Assembly (NCBI RefSeq): GCF_014042355.1
Contig: NZ_JACEZU010000004.1
Coordinates: forward strand, 186,001 to 250,000
Direction: 5' to 3'
DNA: 64,000 nucleotides
Source: Rugamonas apoptosis
GTDB lineage: Bacteria; Pseudomonadota; Gammaproteobacteria; Burkholderiales; Burkholderiaceae_D
Translations under genes and position numbers: made by a program
The notes under the pieces: generated by a model
The model's database searches: none
Told to the model about the DNA's origin: nothing
The model's input: only the letters and a program-made list of their open reading frames with translations
Part shown: positions 1-8,372 of the stretch, piece by piece
Layout: each line of letters opens with the position of its first letter
Numbering within the stretch: position 1 is the first letter of the stretch

Positions 1-458
1 CCGCCGCAACCGCCCAGCGTGACCTTGATTTCCTTGCTGGCCACCAGCCACTTGCCGTCCGCCTTGACCAGCGCGTGCACGTTCGAGGTGGCGCCCATCT
101 TGACGCGGGTGCTGATGGCGGGCTCGGTGCCGGCCGGGATCGCGAAAGCGGCCGACATGGCGCTCGGGTTCTTGTCCACCAAAATGGCCATGTATTCCGT
201 GTTGGGCGCCTTGGACGCGACCGACACCGGCACCACGGCGCCGTTTTCAGCGATATCCGGGCCGCTCACGATCACGTCGGGGCTGACGGCGAACTTGTCG
301 CCACCGAGCGCCTTGAGCACATCTTCCAGGCTCTTGGCATCGAACACCTTCTGGCTCCATTCAGCCGCGAAGACGTCGGACGGCTTGAGCAGGCCCGCCG
401 TAAATGCCATGCCCAGCACGGACGAAATCCGCAGCATGTCGCGTCGACTTTGATTCAT
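1..458 (-). CDS. soxY: SoxY, sulfur-carrier subunit of the Sox complex (3' end cut by window edge)
   Basis: SoxY, with SoxZ, carries sulfur intermediates on a C-terminal cysteine during periplasmic thiosulfate oxidation. The visible protein has 152 complete codons. It starts MNQSRRDMLRISS, a twin-arginine export signal with a hydrophobic stretch to about residue 30, and ends VTLGGCG with the first two bases of another Gly codon. This is the family's GGCGG swinging-arm tail, so probably only one Gly codon and the stop lie outside the window. The ATG at 458 follows an AGGAGAGAGAG ribosome site. It lies 135 bp downstream of soxD on the same strand, and soxZ would be expected just beyond the window. 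The identification rests on the tail motif, the Tat signal and the sox neighbours. Confidence 0.93.
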   Translation of the reverse strand, partial: MNQSRRDMLRISSVLGMAFTAGLLKPSDVFAAEWSQKVFDAKSLEDVLKALGGDKFAVSPDVIVSGPDIAENGAVVPVSVASKAPNTEYMAILVDKNPSAMSAAFAIPAGTEPAISTRVKMGATSNVHALVKADGKWLVASKEIKVTLGGCG

Positions 459-553
459 CACTCTCTCTCCTATCGAAAAATACAGGGCTGGCTGGTGGCC
501 GGCCCACGGTTGCCGCAGTCTTGCTGCTGCCTTCATGGTTGCTGCATTCGGAC

Positions 554-576
554 GGGCGGGCCATGCCGGCCCACCC
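554..576. other. Hairpin in the soxD-soxY gap
   Basis: GGGCGGGCC (554-562) and GGCCCACCC (568-576) can pair with one mismatch across a 5-base loop. No T run follows on the minus strand, so this is not a standard terminator. It could be an mRNA processing or attenuation element that sets the soxY level relative to soxCD. A short GTAAC/GTTAC inverted repeat overlaps the soxD stop at 580-597. Confidence 0.35.
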
Positions 577-593
577 AGTGTAACGCTTCGTTG

Positions 594-1718
594 TTACTTC
601 GCGCCGGCCAGCACCCAGGTCACCAGGGTCTGGAGCTCATCGTCCTTCAAACTGGCCTGGGCCGGCATGGGGATGGTGCCCCAGGTGCCGCTGGTGCCGG
701 CGCGGACCTTGGCGGCCAGCGCGGCGGGCGCGCCCGCGTCACCCCGGTAGCGGGCCGCCACATCGCTGAACGCGGGACCGACGATCTTGTTGGTGATGCC
801 GTGGCAGGCCACGCAGGCATTCTGCTTCGCCAGCTTCAGGCCCGCGCTCTCGGCGCCCACCTGGGCGGCGGCAGAAGCGTTCACATTAGCGGCTGCACCT
901 GCGGCGACGGAGGCGACAGGACTGGCGGCACCTATCGGCGCGGCCGGCGCGGGTTTGGTGGTGTCCGCACCGCGCACGGGGCCGAAGGTCCGGTTCTGCA
1001 GCGCGATATTGCCGTGCGCGTTGCGCGATGGTTCCGGCAAGGTCGAACGCACACCTGGTTCGACCGGGCAGTTCTTCATGCACACCACGCTATGCACATC
1101 GGGCTTGCCCTTGAGGTCCCACATGCCGTGTTTCGTGTCCATGCCATTCCGGTTCGGCATGCGTTGCTGCACCTGCGCGATGTTCTGGTCCGACAGTGTG
1201 AAATCGTCCGGCACGATCTCGCCCATGTTCAGGATGTAGGCCAGCACGGCGTACACCTCGTCCGTCTTGAGCGACTTGGGCGCCGTCCACGGCATGGCGC
1301 GGTTGATGTAGTCCCACAGCGTGGAGACGGTGGCCACCTTCATCAGGGTGGTCTTCTGCGGCTGGCGGCCCGTCTTCAGCGCGGCCACATGGCCGGTCTT
1401 GATATCGTCGGCCGTGGTGCCGCCCACGATCGGGGTGAACACTTCATTCGATTCGCCGAAGGTGCCGTGGCAGCTGGCGCAACGCCCTTCCCAGATCACC
1501 TGGCCGGCGGCCACCGTACCCGCGCCCTTGGGCAAGCCCTTGAAATCGGGCCGCACATCGATATCCCAGGCCGCCACTTCCGCCGCCGTGGCGGGACGCC
1601 CCAGGCCCGTGGGCGTGGACGTGACTGCGGCGGCGGGTGCGGCCTGCGCCTGCCAAGCCGCGCCGGCCAAAGCCAGCACGAGAACGTGCCTGAAAGCGGA
1701 TTTAATAAACCTGGACAT
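594..1718 (-). CDS. soxD: SoxD, dihaem cytochrome c subunit of sulfane dehydrogenase
   Basis: This is the electron-accepting cytochrome partner of SoxC; the SoxCD complex oxidises the outer sulfane sulfur held on SoxY. The protein has 374 residues, close to the usual SoxD size. A Sec signal peptide covers about residues 1-26 (MSRFIKSAFRHVLVLALAGA then AWQAQA). Two c-type haem sites are visible: CASCH near residue 80 and CVACH near residue 302, joined by an Ala-rich linker. The chosen ATG at 1718 gives a clean signal peptide; an upstream in-frame start at 1826 would add 36 residues without signal character. The gene overlaps the end of soxC by 17 bp, which indicates translational coupling. Confidence 0.93.
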   Translation of the reverse strand: MSRFIKSAFRHVLVLALAGAAWQAQAAPAAAVTSTPTGLGRPATAAEVAAWDIDVRPDFKGLPKGAGTVAAGQVIWEGRCASCHGTFGESNEVFTPIVGGTTADDIKTGHVAALKTGRQPQKTTLMKVATVSTLWDYINRAMPWTAPKSLKTDEVYAVLAYILNMGEIVPDDFTLSDQNIAQVQQRMPNRNGMDTKHGMWDLKGKPDVHSVVCMKNCPVEPGVRSTLPEPSRNAHGNIALQNRTFGPVRGADTTKPAPAAPIGAASPVASVAAGAAANVNASAAAQVGAESAGLKLAKQNACVACHGITNKIVGPAFSDVAARYRGDAGAPAALAAKVRAGTSGTWGTIPMPAQASLKDDELQTLVTWVLAGAK

Positions 1719-3048
1719 TGGACACCTCGCCGGATTGTGCGACTTGCCAGGACTGGATCGCGTTGTTGTGATAAATGGATTTGGTGCCGCGCACGGCGCG
1801 CAGTTCGTTGATCTTGGGCTGCACATAGCCCGTCTCGTCGATCGCGCGCGACTGCAGCACGGTGGGCGAGCCGTCCCACACCCAGTCGATGTTAAAGCGG
1901 GTCAGGCACTTGGGCAGCACGGGCGACTCCAGCCGCGCCGTGCGCCAGTTGCGCCCGCCGTCCACCGACACATCGACCCGCTTGATCCGGCCCCGGCCCG
2001 ACCACGCCAGGCCCGTGACGTTGTAGAAGCCCTTATCGAGCAAGGTCTGCCCGGCCGAGGGCGTGGTGATCACGGACTTGCACTCCTGGATGGACGTGTA
2101 CTGGCGGAAGTTCCCGTCCGGCATGGCGTCGATGTAGTGCACCGCCTCGTCCTTGCTGGCGTAGGGCTGGTCGCCCACTTCGATGCGGCGCAGCCACTTG
2201 ACCCACGACACACCCTGCACGCCCGGCACCACCAGCCGCAGCGGATAGCCATTCTCGGGCCGCAGCATTTCGCCGTTCATGGCCCAGGCCACGATCACGT
2301 CGTCCAGCGCGCGGTCCAGCGAAATGGTGCGCGTCATGGCCGAGCCATCGCCGCCTTCGGCCAGGATCACGCGCGCGTTCTTCTTGTCGTAGCCGCATTC
2401 CTCCAGCAGCACGGACAAGGGCACGCCGGTGAACTCGCTGCAGCTGAGCATGCCGTGCGAATACTGCACCGTGGGCACGGCCACATTACCCCACTCCATG
2501 GCCGTGTTGGCGCCGCACTCGATGAAGTGCATGCGCGACACGGACGGCATGCGCATCAAGTCGTCCATGGTGTACACCTTGGGCGTCTTGACCATGCCGT
2601 TGATCATCAGGCGATGGGTGGACGGGTCGATGTCATACCAGCCCTGGTGGTGGCGCTCGAAATGCAGGCCGCTGGGCGTGATGATGCCGAACAAGCCTTG
2701 CAGCGGCGTGAAGGCGACGGACGCTGCGCCCACCCGCGTCAGGCCGGGCGATTCGCGCCGCAGCAGATTGGTTTCGAATTTGGACGGCATGCCATACGGA
2801 TTGCTGGCCACCGGTTTGCCCAGCGTGCGCGCATGCTCGGGCAGGTTCAGGATGTTGGGGTCGCCGGCCGGCTGGGCCAGCGCGTGGCCGCCGGCCAGGG
2901 CCGCGCCGGCCGCCAGGAAGCTGCGCCGCAGGAAACCGCGGCGTTCCTCGCTCAGGCCACCGGCCGTGATGTCGGCGGCCAGTGTGCCGTCGATGAAATG
3001 CTCAGGCGCGCGCAGGATGCGGCCCCGCTGCGTGGGTTCATTTGGCAT
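1702..3048 (-). CDS. soxC: SoxC, molybdenum-cofactor sulfane dehydrogenase subunit
   Basis: SoxC is the molybdopterin subunit of sulfane dehydrogenase, a member of the sulfite oxidase fold, and acts in the periplasm with SoxD. The 448-residue protein begins with a Tat signal (GFLRRSFLAAGAALAGG) suited to export of a cofactor-loaded enzyme. The oxidoreductase molybdopterin-binding domain contains the expected cysteine segment HFIECGANTAMEWGN, and a dimerisation domain follows (VDVSVDGGRNWRTARL). The ATG at 3048 has a GAGGGGAGA ribosome site; an in-frame TTG at 3075 is rejected. A 22-bp palindrome lies 34-55 bp upstream and probably acts as its operator. Confidence 0.95.
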   Translation of the reverse strand: MPNEPTQRGRILRAPEHFIDGTLAADITAGGLSEERRGFLRRSFLAAGAALAGGHALAQPAGDPNILNLPEHARTLGKPVASNPYGMPSKFETNLLRRESPGLTRVGAASVAFTPLQGLFGIITPSGLHFERHHQGWYDIDPSTHRLMINGMVKTPKVYTMDDLMRMPSVSRMHFIECGANTAMEWGNVAVPTVQYSHGMLSCSEFTGVPLSVLLEECGYDKKNARVILAEGGDGSAMTRTISLDRALDDVIVAWAMNGEMLRPENGYPLRLVVPGVQGVSWVKWLRRIEVGDQPYASKDEAVHYIDAMPDGNFRQYTSIQECKSVITTPSAGQTLLDKGFYNVTGLAWSGRGRIKRVDVSVDGGRNWRTARLESPVLPKCLTRFNIDWVWDGSPTVLQSRAIDETGYVQPKINELRAVRGTKSIYHNNAIQSWQVAQSGEVSNVQVY

Positions 3049-3081
3049 GAAGTGTGTCTCCCCTCGATACGACAATATAGT

Positions 3082-3103
3082 TATATGATCATTTAGGCAT
3101 ATG
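3082..3103. promoter_or_regulatory. Probable ArsR-family operator, soxC promoter
   Basis: TATATGA-N8-GCATATG lies in the gap between the ArsR-type gene and soxC. It is one of three sites in this block with the same half-sites and the same 8-bp spacer (see 3518 and 4660). Assignment to the neighbouring ArsR protein is inferred from position and repetition. Confidence 0.6.
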
Positions 3104-3140
3104 TTACTTGCAAGAAAGCCGCCGCCTGCGCGGCCTCCCC

Positions 3141-3506
3141 TTACTCGTCACCCACCATGAACGTGCCCGCCACTTTGCCGGCGGACGCGCGACTTTCGAT
3201 CCGGCTGGCCATTTGCCCGCAGACAGTGCGGCACAGGTCGACCGTCGCCTGGTCATCGATCCGGTAATAGACTTGCGTCCCTTCCTTGCGCCGGCCCAGT
3301 ATCCGGGCCCGGTACAGCATGTTCAGCTGGCGCGACACGTTGGCCTGGGTCGATTCGATCTCGGTCACGATCTCCCCCACCGGGCGTTCGCCGCCGCACA
3401 GCGCGTGCAGTATCTTGAGCCGCGTCGGTTCCGACAGCAGGAAGAAGTAGTTCGACACTTCCTCAAACACTTCACCCATGGCTTCCCGGCCTAGATTCTC
3501 TTTCAT
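3141..3506 (-). CDS. ArsR-family winged-helix repressor (SoxR/BigR/SqrR type)
   Basis: A small DNA-binding regulator of 121 residues from the ATG at 3506. The ArsR fold is clear: LLSEPTRLKILHALC, then the recognition region QANVSRQLNMLYRARIL and the wing GRRKEGTQVYYRI. In the SoxR/BigR/SqrR group, thiol or persulfide chemistry on cysteines releases the repressor. Cysteines here are at about residues 37, 92 and 96, compatible with redox sensing but not proof of it. Upstream in-frame starts (to 3563) would run the coding sequence across its own palindrome, so they are disfavoured; ATG 3476 is also possible. It lies between soxC and a SoxH-like gene, with the same 22-bp palindrome in front of each transcription unit, so it probably represses the sox block and itself. 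Confidence 0.85.
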   Translation of the reverse strand: MKENLGREAMGEVFEEVSNYFFLLSEPTRLKILHALCGGERPVGEIVTEIESTQANVSRQLNMLYRARILGRRKEGTQVYYRIDDQATVDLCRTVCGQMASRIESRASAGKVAGTFMVGDE

Positions 3507-3517
3507 TTCTCGATCAC

Positions 3518-3539
3518 AATATGCGTATATGCGCATATA
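3518..3539. promoter_or_regulatory. Probable ArsR-family operator, autoregulatory site
   Basis: AATATGC-N8-GCATATA sits 12-33 bp upstream of the chosen ArsR start. Inside it, 3526-3539 is a perfect 14-bp palindrome (TATATGCGCATATA). The half-sites and spacing match those at 3082 and 4660. Confidence 0.6.
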
Positions 3540-3582
3540 ACCAGATTTGTTGGGTAATTGCAAGAGCGACGCAAACGCACCG

Positions 3583-4572
3583 CTATTTCGCCTGCAGGCT
3601 TTCGCGCTCCATCAGGATGTAGGTGCCGTAGGCGTTCAGGCGGTTGGCGCCGGCGAACGCGGGGTAAGCGCTGAAGCGGCCCCAGTCCGTTTCGGCGTAA
3701 GCCTGCTCGAACGGCACCATGTCCGCCACGGCGGCGCCCATCTTGTCGCGGAGGAACAACAAATAATCGCGCGTGAGGGCGATGTCGTCCAGCGGCGCGC
3801 GCGACATCTCACCGTGGCCGGGCACCACCACTTGCGGCCGCAGCGCCAGCATGCGCTGCAGCGCCGTCAGCCACACCTTGCTGTCGGCGTCACCCACGAA
3901 CGGGATCCGGCCTGTAAAGAACAAGTCGCCCGCGAACAGCATGTGATCCTCTTCCACGGCCAGCATGATGTCGCCTTCCGAATGGGCGCCGCTGCTGTCG
4001 ATCAGGCGCAGGTGCAGGCCGCCCATCTCGAACGCGATCTCGCCGCCCTGGGAGAAGCTGAGCCAGTGGTCGGCCGGCACCAGCCGGGTTTGCGCGTTGA
4101 CCCAGGGCGCCAGCGCCACCCGGCGCTGTTCCAGCCGTTCGCGCGCCAGGTCCGAGGCCAGGTATTGCTTGCCGTTCTCGTGCGCCCACACTTCCGCCCC
4201 GCGCGCCTTGAACGCTTGCAGGCCGTAGAAATGGTCGGCGTGATAGTGGCTGACGATCACCCGCCGCACGGGCTGGCGCGTCACGCGGCTAATCGCTTGC
4301 AACATGGCCTCGCCCAGTGCCGAACTGCCCAGCGTGTCGAACACGACCACCCCGGCCTTGGTGACGACGAAGCCGGCGTTGGACATGAAGCCCTGGTTGT
4401 CCGCGCCCGCCACCCCGGCCTGGCCGTGGAAATAATAGACATGCGGCGACACGGGAATGGCCTCCAGACGCAGGCTGGGCGGCACCGGCGCGGCCGCCGC
4501 TGCAGCCAGCGGCAGCAACCACATCATCGTCAGCGCCAGCACGCCGGCCAGTCCCTTGCTCCACCTATGCAT
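3583..4572 (-). CDS. Exported metallo-beta-lactamase-fold hydrolase, SoxH-like
   Basis: A 329-residue metallo-beta-lactamase-fold protein with an N-terminal signal peptide (MHRWSKGLAGVLALTMMWLL, then an Ala-rich cleavage region near residue 28). The metal-binding signature HYHADH is present, with later ligands in SSGAHSEGD, LFAGDLFF and VVPGHGE. The family includes SoxH of sox clusters and related periplasmic metallohydrolases. Their substrate is not settled; a thiol or sulfur compound is the natural guess here. It is read toward the ArsR gene on the same strand, and its promoter region contains the third palindrome (4660-4681), shared with the divergent transporter gene. Confidence 0.8.
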   Translation of the reverse strand: MHRWSKGLAGVLALTMMWLLPLAAAAAAPVPPSLRLEAIPVSPHVYYFHGQAGVAGADNQGFMSNAGFVVTKAGVVVFDTLGSSALGEAMLQAISRVTRQPVRRVIVSHYHADHFYGLQAFKARGAEVWAHENGKQYLASDLARERLEQRRVALAPWVNAQTRLVPADHWLSFSQGGEIAFEMGGLHLRLIDSSGAHSEGDIMLAVEEDHMLFAGDLFFTGRIPFVGDADSKVWLTALQRMLALRPQVVVPGHGEMSRAPLDDIALTRDYLLFLRDKMGAAVADMVPFEQAYAETDWGRFSAYPAFAGANRLNAYGTYILMERESLQAK

Positions 4573-4659
4573 ACCGTCTCCCCGTCGTTCGCACCGCCAT
4601 ACGCGGCGCGCAAAAACTTACCAATATACAACACTCTCGTCCAACCAGTACCATTTGCG

Positions 4660-4681
4660 TATATGCCTATAGAAGCATATA
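4660..4681. promoter_or_regulatory. Probable ArsR-family operator between divergent genes
   Basis: TATATGC-N8-GCATATA, a near-perfect palindrome, lies between the SoxH-like gene (start 4572, minus) and the YeeE/YedE transporter (start about 4696, plus). It could control both. It matches the copies at 3082 and 3518 in half-site and spacer length. Confidence 0.6.
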
Positions 4682-4695
4682 TGGTTTAATTACCG

Positions 4696-5772
4696 GTGAC
4701 AACAGAATCCGAAAATGCCATGAACTTGCTGACGCTGATGGAAACGGTGGGCGAAAACCAGACCCTGGCCCTGGGCGGCCTGCTCATCGGCCTGTGCTTC
4801 GGCTACCTGGCCCAGCGCTCGCGCTTCTGCCTGCGCTCGGCCGTGATCGAAACCTGCCACGGCCAACTGGGCGGCAAGCTGGCCGTGTGGCTGCTGGCCT
4901 TCGGCGCGGCCGTCAGCCTGACCCAATTGTTCATCCTGGCCGGCGTGCTCGACGTGGGCAGCGCCCGCCAGCTGGCCACCCGCGGCACCGTGTCCGGCGC
5001 ACTGGTCGGTGGCGCCCTGTTCGGCTGCGGCATGATCCTGGCGCGCGGCTGCGCCAGCCGGCTGCTGATCCTGGCCGGCACGGGCAACTTGCGCGCCTTG
5101 CTGTCGGGCCTGGTGTTCGCGGTGGTGGCGCAAGCGTCGCTGGGCGGCATGCTGGCGCCGTTGCGGCTGGCCATCAGCGACTGGTGGACCATCGACGGCG
5201 GCAATGCGCGCGACCTGCTGCTGTGGTTCCACGCCAGCCATGGCGCCGGCCTCGCGTTCGGCCTGGCTTGGCTGATCGGCGGGCTGGCGTTCGCCTGGCG
5301 CGCCCGGCTCGGCCCCTGGCCGGTGCTGGCCGGGCTGGCCTGCGGCGCCATGGTCGCCTGCGCCTGGCTGTTCAACTACCAGGTGTCGGCCCAGGCCTTC
5401 GAACTGGTGCCCGTCAAGAGTCTCAGTTTCACGGGGCCGGCGGCCGACATGCTGATGCTGGTGCTGTCGCCGCCGGGCAAGCCGTGGAATTTCGATGTGG
5501 GCCTGGTGCCCGGCGTGGCGCTGGGCGCCTTCCTGGGCGGCCTGCGCGGACGCGAACTGAAGCTGGAAGGCTTCAAGGATGGCCTCAGCATGCGCCGTTA
5601 CCTGATCGGCGCGGCCTGCATGGGCCTGGGCGGCATGCTGGCCGGCGGCTGCGCCGTGGGCGCGGGCGTATCCGGCGCGGCCGTGTTCGCGCTGACGGCC
5701 TGGCTCACCCTGTTCGCCATCTGGGGCGCGGCCGCCGCCACGGACGCGCTCATGGACCGCCCTGGCGTCTGA
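4696..5772 (+). CDS. YeeE/YedE (TsuA/PmpA-PmpB-like) sulfur-compound transporter
   Basis: A 358-residue integral membrane protein made of Gly/Ala/Leu-rich helices with conserved cysteine motifs: RSRFCLRSAV near the N terminus, GCGMILARGCASR in the middle and GGMLAGGCAVGAGVSG near the C terminus. This pattern belongs to the YeeE/YedE family, whose characterised member TsuA imports thiosulfate through a line of cysteines. The length fits a fused two-repeat protein rather than separate PmpA and PmpB halves. The start is uncertain: GTG 4696 gives the longest frame and ATG 4720 is also plausible; neither has a strong ribosome site. Position beside sox genes and a shared operator suggests uptake of thiosulfate or another sulfur compound. 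Confidence 0.85.
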   Translation: MTTESENAMNLLTLMETVGENQTLALGGLLIGLCFGYLAQRSRFCLRSAVIETCHGQLGGKLAVWLLAFGAAVSLTQLFILAGVLDVGSARQLATRGTVSGALVGGALFGCGMILARGCASRLLILAGTGNLRALLSGLVFAVVAQASLGGMLAPLRLAISDWWTIDGGNARDLLLWFHASHGAGLAFGLAWLIGGLAFAWRARLGPWPVLAGLACGAMVACAWLFNYQVSAQAFELVPVKSLSFTGPAADMLMLVLSPPGKPWNFDVGLVPGVALGAFLGGLRGRELKLEGFKDGLSMRRYLIGAACMGLGGMLAGGCAVGAGVSGAAVFALTAWLTLFAIWGAAAATDALMDRPGV

Positions 5773-6073
5773 GACTGGCCCTGGGTGCGGCGAAAATCGC
5801 CGGGCGATTCTTGCCGAGTGGCATAATAAACACTGTAATCCCTACACGCCGCTCAAGTTCCTACGCAAACCCCCCGGGACGGGATACACTTGCTCCAATA
5901 GCAATTGGTTGACTGTGATTAACAGGTTCGCGCAGCGGGCCGCCATTCCAGACCACGATGCGCCCTTTCCAGTTCCATTTCCATCCCGCCAGGCCGCGTT
6001 GAAAAACCTGACACCAGCGGCCAGCCCAGTCTCTCCGCACCGCCTGCCGGGCGTGCTTCTGCCACGCGCGTCC
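5773..6073. other. Intergenic region or uncertain 5' part of the next gene
   Basis: About 300 bp between the transporter stop and the preferred ATG of the next gene. The frame of that gene is open back to TTG 5909 and GTG 5915, but neither has a ribosome site and the added residues have no signal-peptide or domain character. No operator or terminator was recognised. Confidence 0.4.
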
Positions 6074-7081
6074 ATGGCCGGCTGGCTGCTGGCCGGCATG
6101 TTGGCGCTGGTCTTGCCCGCAGCCGGCGCGTTCACCGTGCCCGACAACACGGCCGCGCGCGGCGCCCATGGCGAGCAGTTGGCGCAAGCGGCCGACCCGG
6201 CCCGCCGTCCCCGCGTGGCGGCCGGCACCCTGGCCGTGCTCTACCCCGACATAGGCGAACCGTACCGCAAAGTCTTCACGGAAATCCTGGAAGGCATCGA
6301 AGACCAGGCCCAGTCGCACGTGCACGGCTATCCGGTGGCGGCCAGCGCCGATCCGGTTGAGTTGCAGGCCACGCTGAAAAACAGCGGCTGCCGGGTCGTC
6401 ATCGCGCTGGGCCGGCAAGGCCTGAAGACGGCCTCCGGCCTCGATCTGCCACTGGGCATGGTGGTGGGCGGCGTCAGTTCCGTGCCGGATGCCGAGAAAC
6501 TGAACGGCATTAGCCTTACTCCCGATCCAGCTTTGCTGTTTTCCCAACTAAAAGGCTTGCTGCCGGGCGTGCGGCGGGTGATCGTGGTCTACAACCCGCA
6601 AACCAATGAACCGCTGATCAAGCTGGCGCGCGAGGCGGCCCGGGCCCAGGGCCTGGAGCTGCTAACGCTGGAGGCCAGCGACCTGGCCGGTGCCGTGCGC
6701 CGCTACGAGACGGCGCTGGCGGGCGCCGATGGCCGGCGCGACGCGCTATGGCTGCCGCCCGACCCGCTCACCGTGGATGACGGCGTGATCGTGCCCATGG
6801 TGTTGCGGGAGTCGTGGAATCGCAACATCGCGATTTTTTCCAGCAGCATCGTGCATGTGCGCAAAGGGGCGCTGTTCGCCCTCTACCCCAACAATTTCGA
6901 GCTGGGCCGCGACCTGGCCACGCTGGCCCTGGCCCGCCTCAACGGCGACCTGGCGCGGCGCGGGGTGGCCCCGTTACGGGCCGTGCGCACGGCCCTGAAC
7001 ACCCGCAGCGCCAGCCACATGGGCTTGATTATTTCCACCAGTCAACAACGTAGTTTTGATGCGATTTTCCCGGAACCGTAG
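6074..7081 (+). CDS. ABC-type periplasmic binding protein-like, copy 1
   Basis: A 335-residue protein from ATG 6074, with a signal peptide (MAGWLLAGMLALVLPAAGAF). The body has the type-1 periplasmic binding protein style of the ABC_sub_bind family: LAVLYPDIGEPYRKV, VIALGRQGLKTA, LTPDPALLFSQL, VIVVYNPQTNEPLIKLAREA and a conserved end QQRSFDAIFPEP. No permease or ATPase gene is nearby. It is a tandem paralogue of the next gene, and both precede a large membrane hybrid kinase. The likely role is a ligand-binding accessory to that sensor rather than nutrient import. The ligand is unknown. Confidence 0.72.
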   Translation: MAGWLLAGMLALVLPAAGAFTVPDNTAARGAHGEQLAQAADPARRPRVAAGTLAVLYPDIGEPYRKVFTEILEGIEDQAQSHVHGYPVAASADPVELQATLKNSGCRVVIALGRQGLKTASGLDLPLGMVVGGVSSVPDAEKLNGISLTPDPALLFSQLKGLLPGVRRVIVVYNPQTNEPLIKLAREAARAQGLELLTLEASDLAGAVRRYETALAGADGRRDALWLPPDPLTVDDGVIVPMVLRESWNRNIAIFSSSIVHVRKGALFALYPNNFELGRDLATLALARLNGDLARRGVAPLRAVRTALNTRSASHMGLIISTSQQRSFDAIFPEP

Positions 7082-7197
7082 CCGAGTCAAGCCGTACATG
7101 ATTTTTGGCAACAAATTTCCTTTAGTTTAACTAGCTTCAGCATATATACTACGGTGTACTAGGTCCCAAGTCGCAAGGGACGGCAACTGACAGCTGA

Positions 7198-8334
7198 ATG
7201 AATAACATGAACCTCAACGCCGGCCGCCGCGTGCGCGCCTGCTTCGCCTTGTTGCTGGCCCTGGCCGGCACCGGCGTGATGACCCCGGCCAGCGCCCAGC
7301 GCAGCGACCAGCCCTCCATCGTCGACCTGCCCGGTACCCACGTTCGTTCCGACGTTGGCGCCCTGATGGACCGCATCGAGTCCGGCAACGTGCCGGCGCC
7401 CTACCGTGCCGTCACCCTGGCCCAGCTGGAAGACCAATTGCGCCGGCCCGAACTGCAAGCGTCGATCGGCAAGGGCGGCACCATCGCCGTGCTGTACCCG
7501 AACGTGGAAGAGCCGTTCCGCTCGGCCTTCGTCAGCATGATCCAGGGCATCGAGGAGCGCACCAAGCTGCATGTGCGCAGCTATCCGGTCGATCCGCGCG
7601 TCGATACCAGTGAACTGAACGCCACGCTCAAGCGCAACGGCACCCGGGTCGTGATCGCGCTGGGCCGCCAGGGCCTGAACGCGACCACGGGACTGGACAA
7701 GGAAATCACCGTGCTGGCCGGCGGCGTGCTGCTGCTGTCGGAAGCGGACAACGTGGCCGGCATCAGCATGACGCCCGATCCAGCCCTGCTGTTCGCCCGC
7801 CTGCGCGTGCTGCTGCCGGAACTGAAGCGGGTGATCGTCGTCTACAACCCCCAAAAGACGGAATGGCTGATCAAGCTGGCGCGCGAGGCGGCCCGCGCCC
7901 AGGGCCTGGAATTGTCCACCCATGTGGCCGGCGACCTGGCCCGCGCGGCCCAGCTCTATCCGCAACTGATCGCCGCCGCCGACAGCCGCCACGACGCCGT
8001 CTGGCTGCCGCACGACACCACCACCGTGGAGGAAGGCACCATCCTGCCGCTGGTGCTGCGCGAATCGTGGAACAGCGGCGTGCCCCTGTTCTCAAGCAAC
8101 GCGCTGCATGTGAAAAAAGGCGCGCTGTTCGGCATGGTGCCCAACAACGTGGAACTGGGCCGCACCCTGGCCAGTTCCGCGCTCGGCGTGATCGCCGGCG
8201 ACAACAAACGCCGCAGCCTGACGCCGTTGCGCGAACTGCAAACGGCCATCAACGTGCGCACGGCCAGTCACATCGGCCTGAACCTGGGGGAGCGCCAGCA
8301 GCGCAGTTTCGACTTCGTCTATCCCCAGCCGTGA
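7198..8334 (+). CDS. ABC-type periplasmic binding protein-like, copy 2
   Basis: A 378-residue paralogue of the preceding gene with its own signal peptide (ending near PASAQ, about residue 34). Shared blocks in the same order are IAVLYPNVEEPFRSAF, VIALGRQGLNATTG, TPDPALLFARL, VIVVYNPQKTEWLIKLAREA, LPLVLRESWNSGVPLFSS and QQRSFDFVYPQP. It also has an extra N-terminal segment of about 70 residues before the first block. The gene ends 38 bp before the hybrid kinase and is probably co-transcribed with it. A tandem duplication followed by divergence is the simplest explanation of the pair. Confidence 0.75.
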   Translation: MNNMNLNAGRRVRACFALLLALAGTGVMTPASAQRSDQPSIVDLPGTHVRSDVGALMDRIESGNVPAPYRAVTLAQLEDQLRRPELQASIGKGGTIAVLYPNVEEPFRSAFVSMIQGIEERTKLHVRSYPVDPRVDTSELNATLKRNGTRVVIALGRQGLNATTGLDKEITVLAGGVLLLSEADNVAGISMTPDPALLFARLRVLLPELKRVIVVYNPQKTEWLIKLAREAARAQGLELSTHVAGDLARAAQLYPQLIAAADSRHDAVWLPHDTTTVEEGTILPLVLRESWNSGVPLFSSNALHVKKGALFGMVPNNVELGRTLASSALGVIAGDNKRRSLTPLRELQTAINVRTASHIGLNLGERQQRSFDFVYPQP

Positions 8335-8372
8335 AACATCAGCACTCCATTTAACCCCAAACCACGGTTAAC

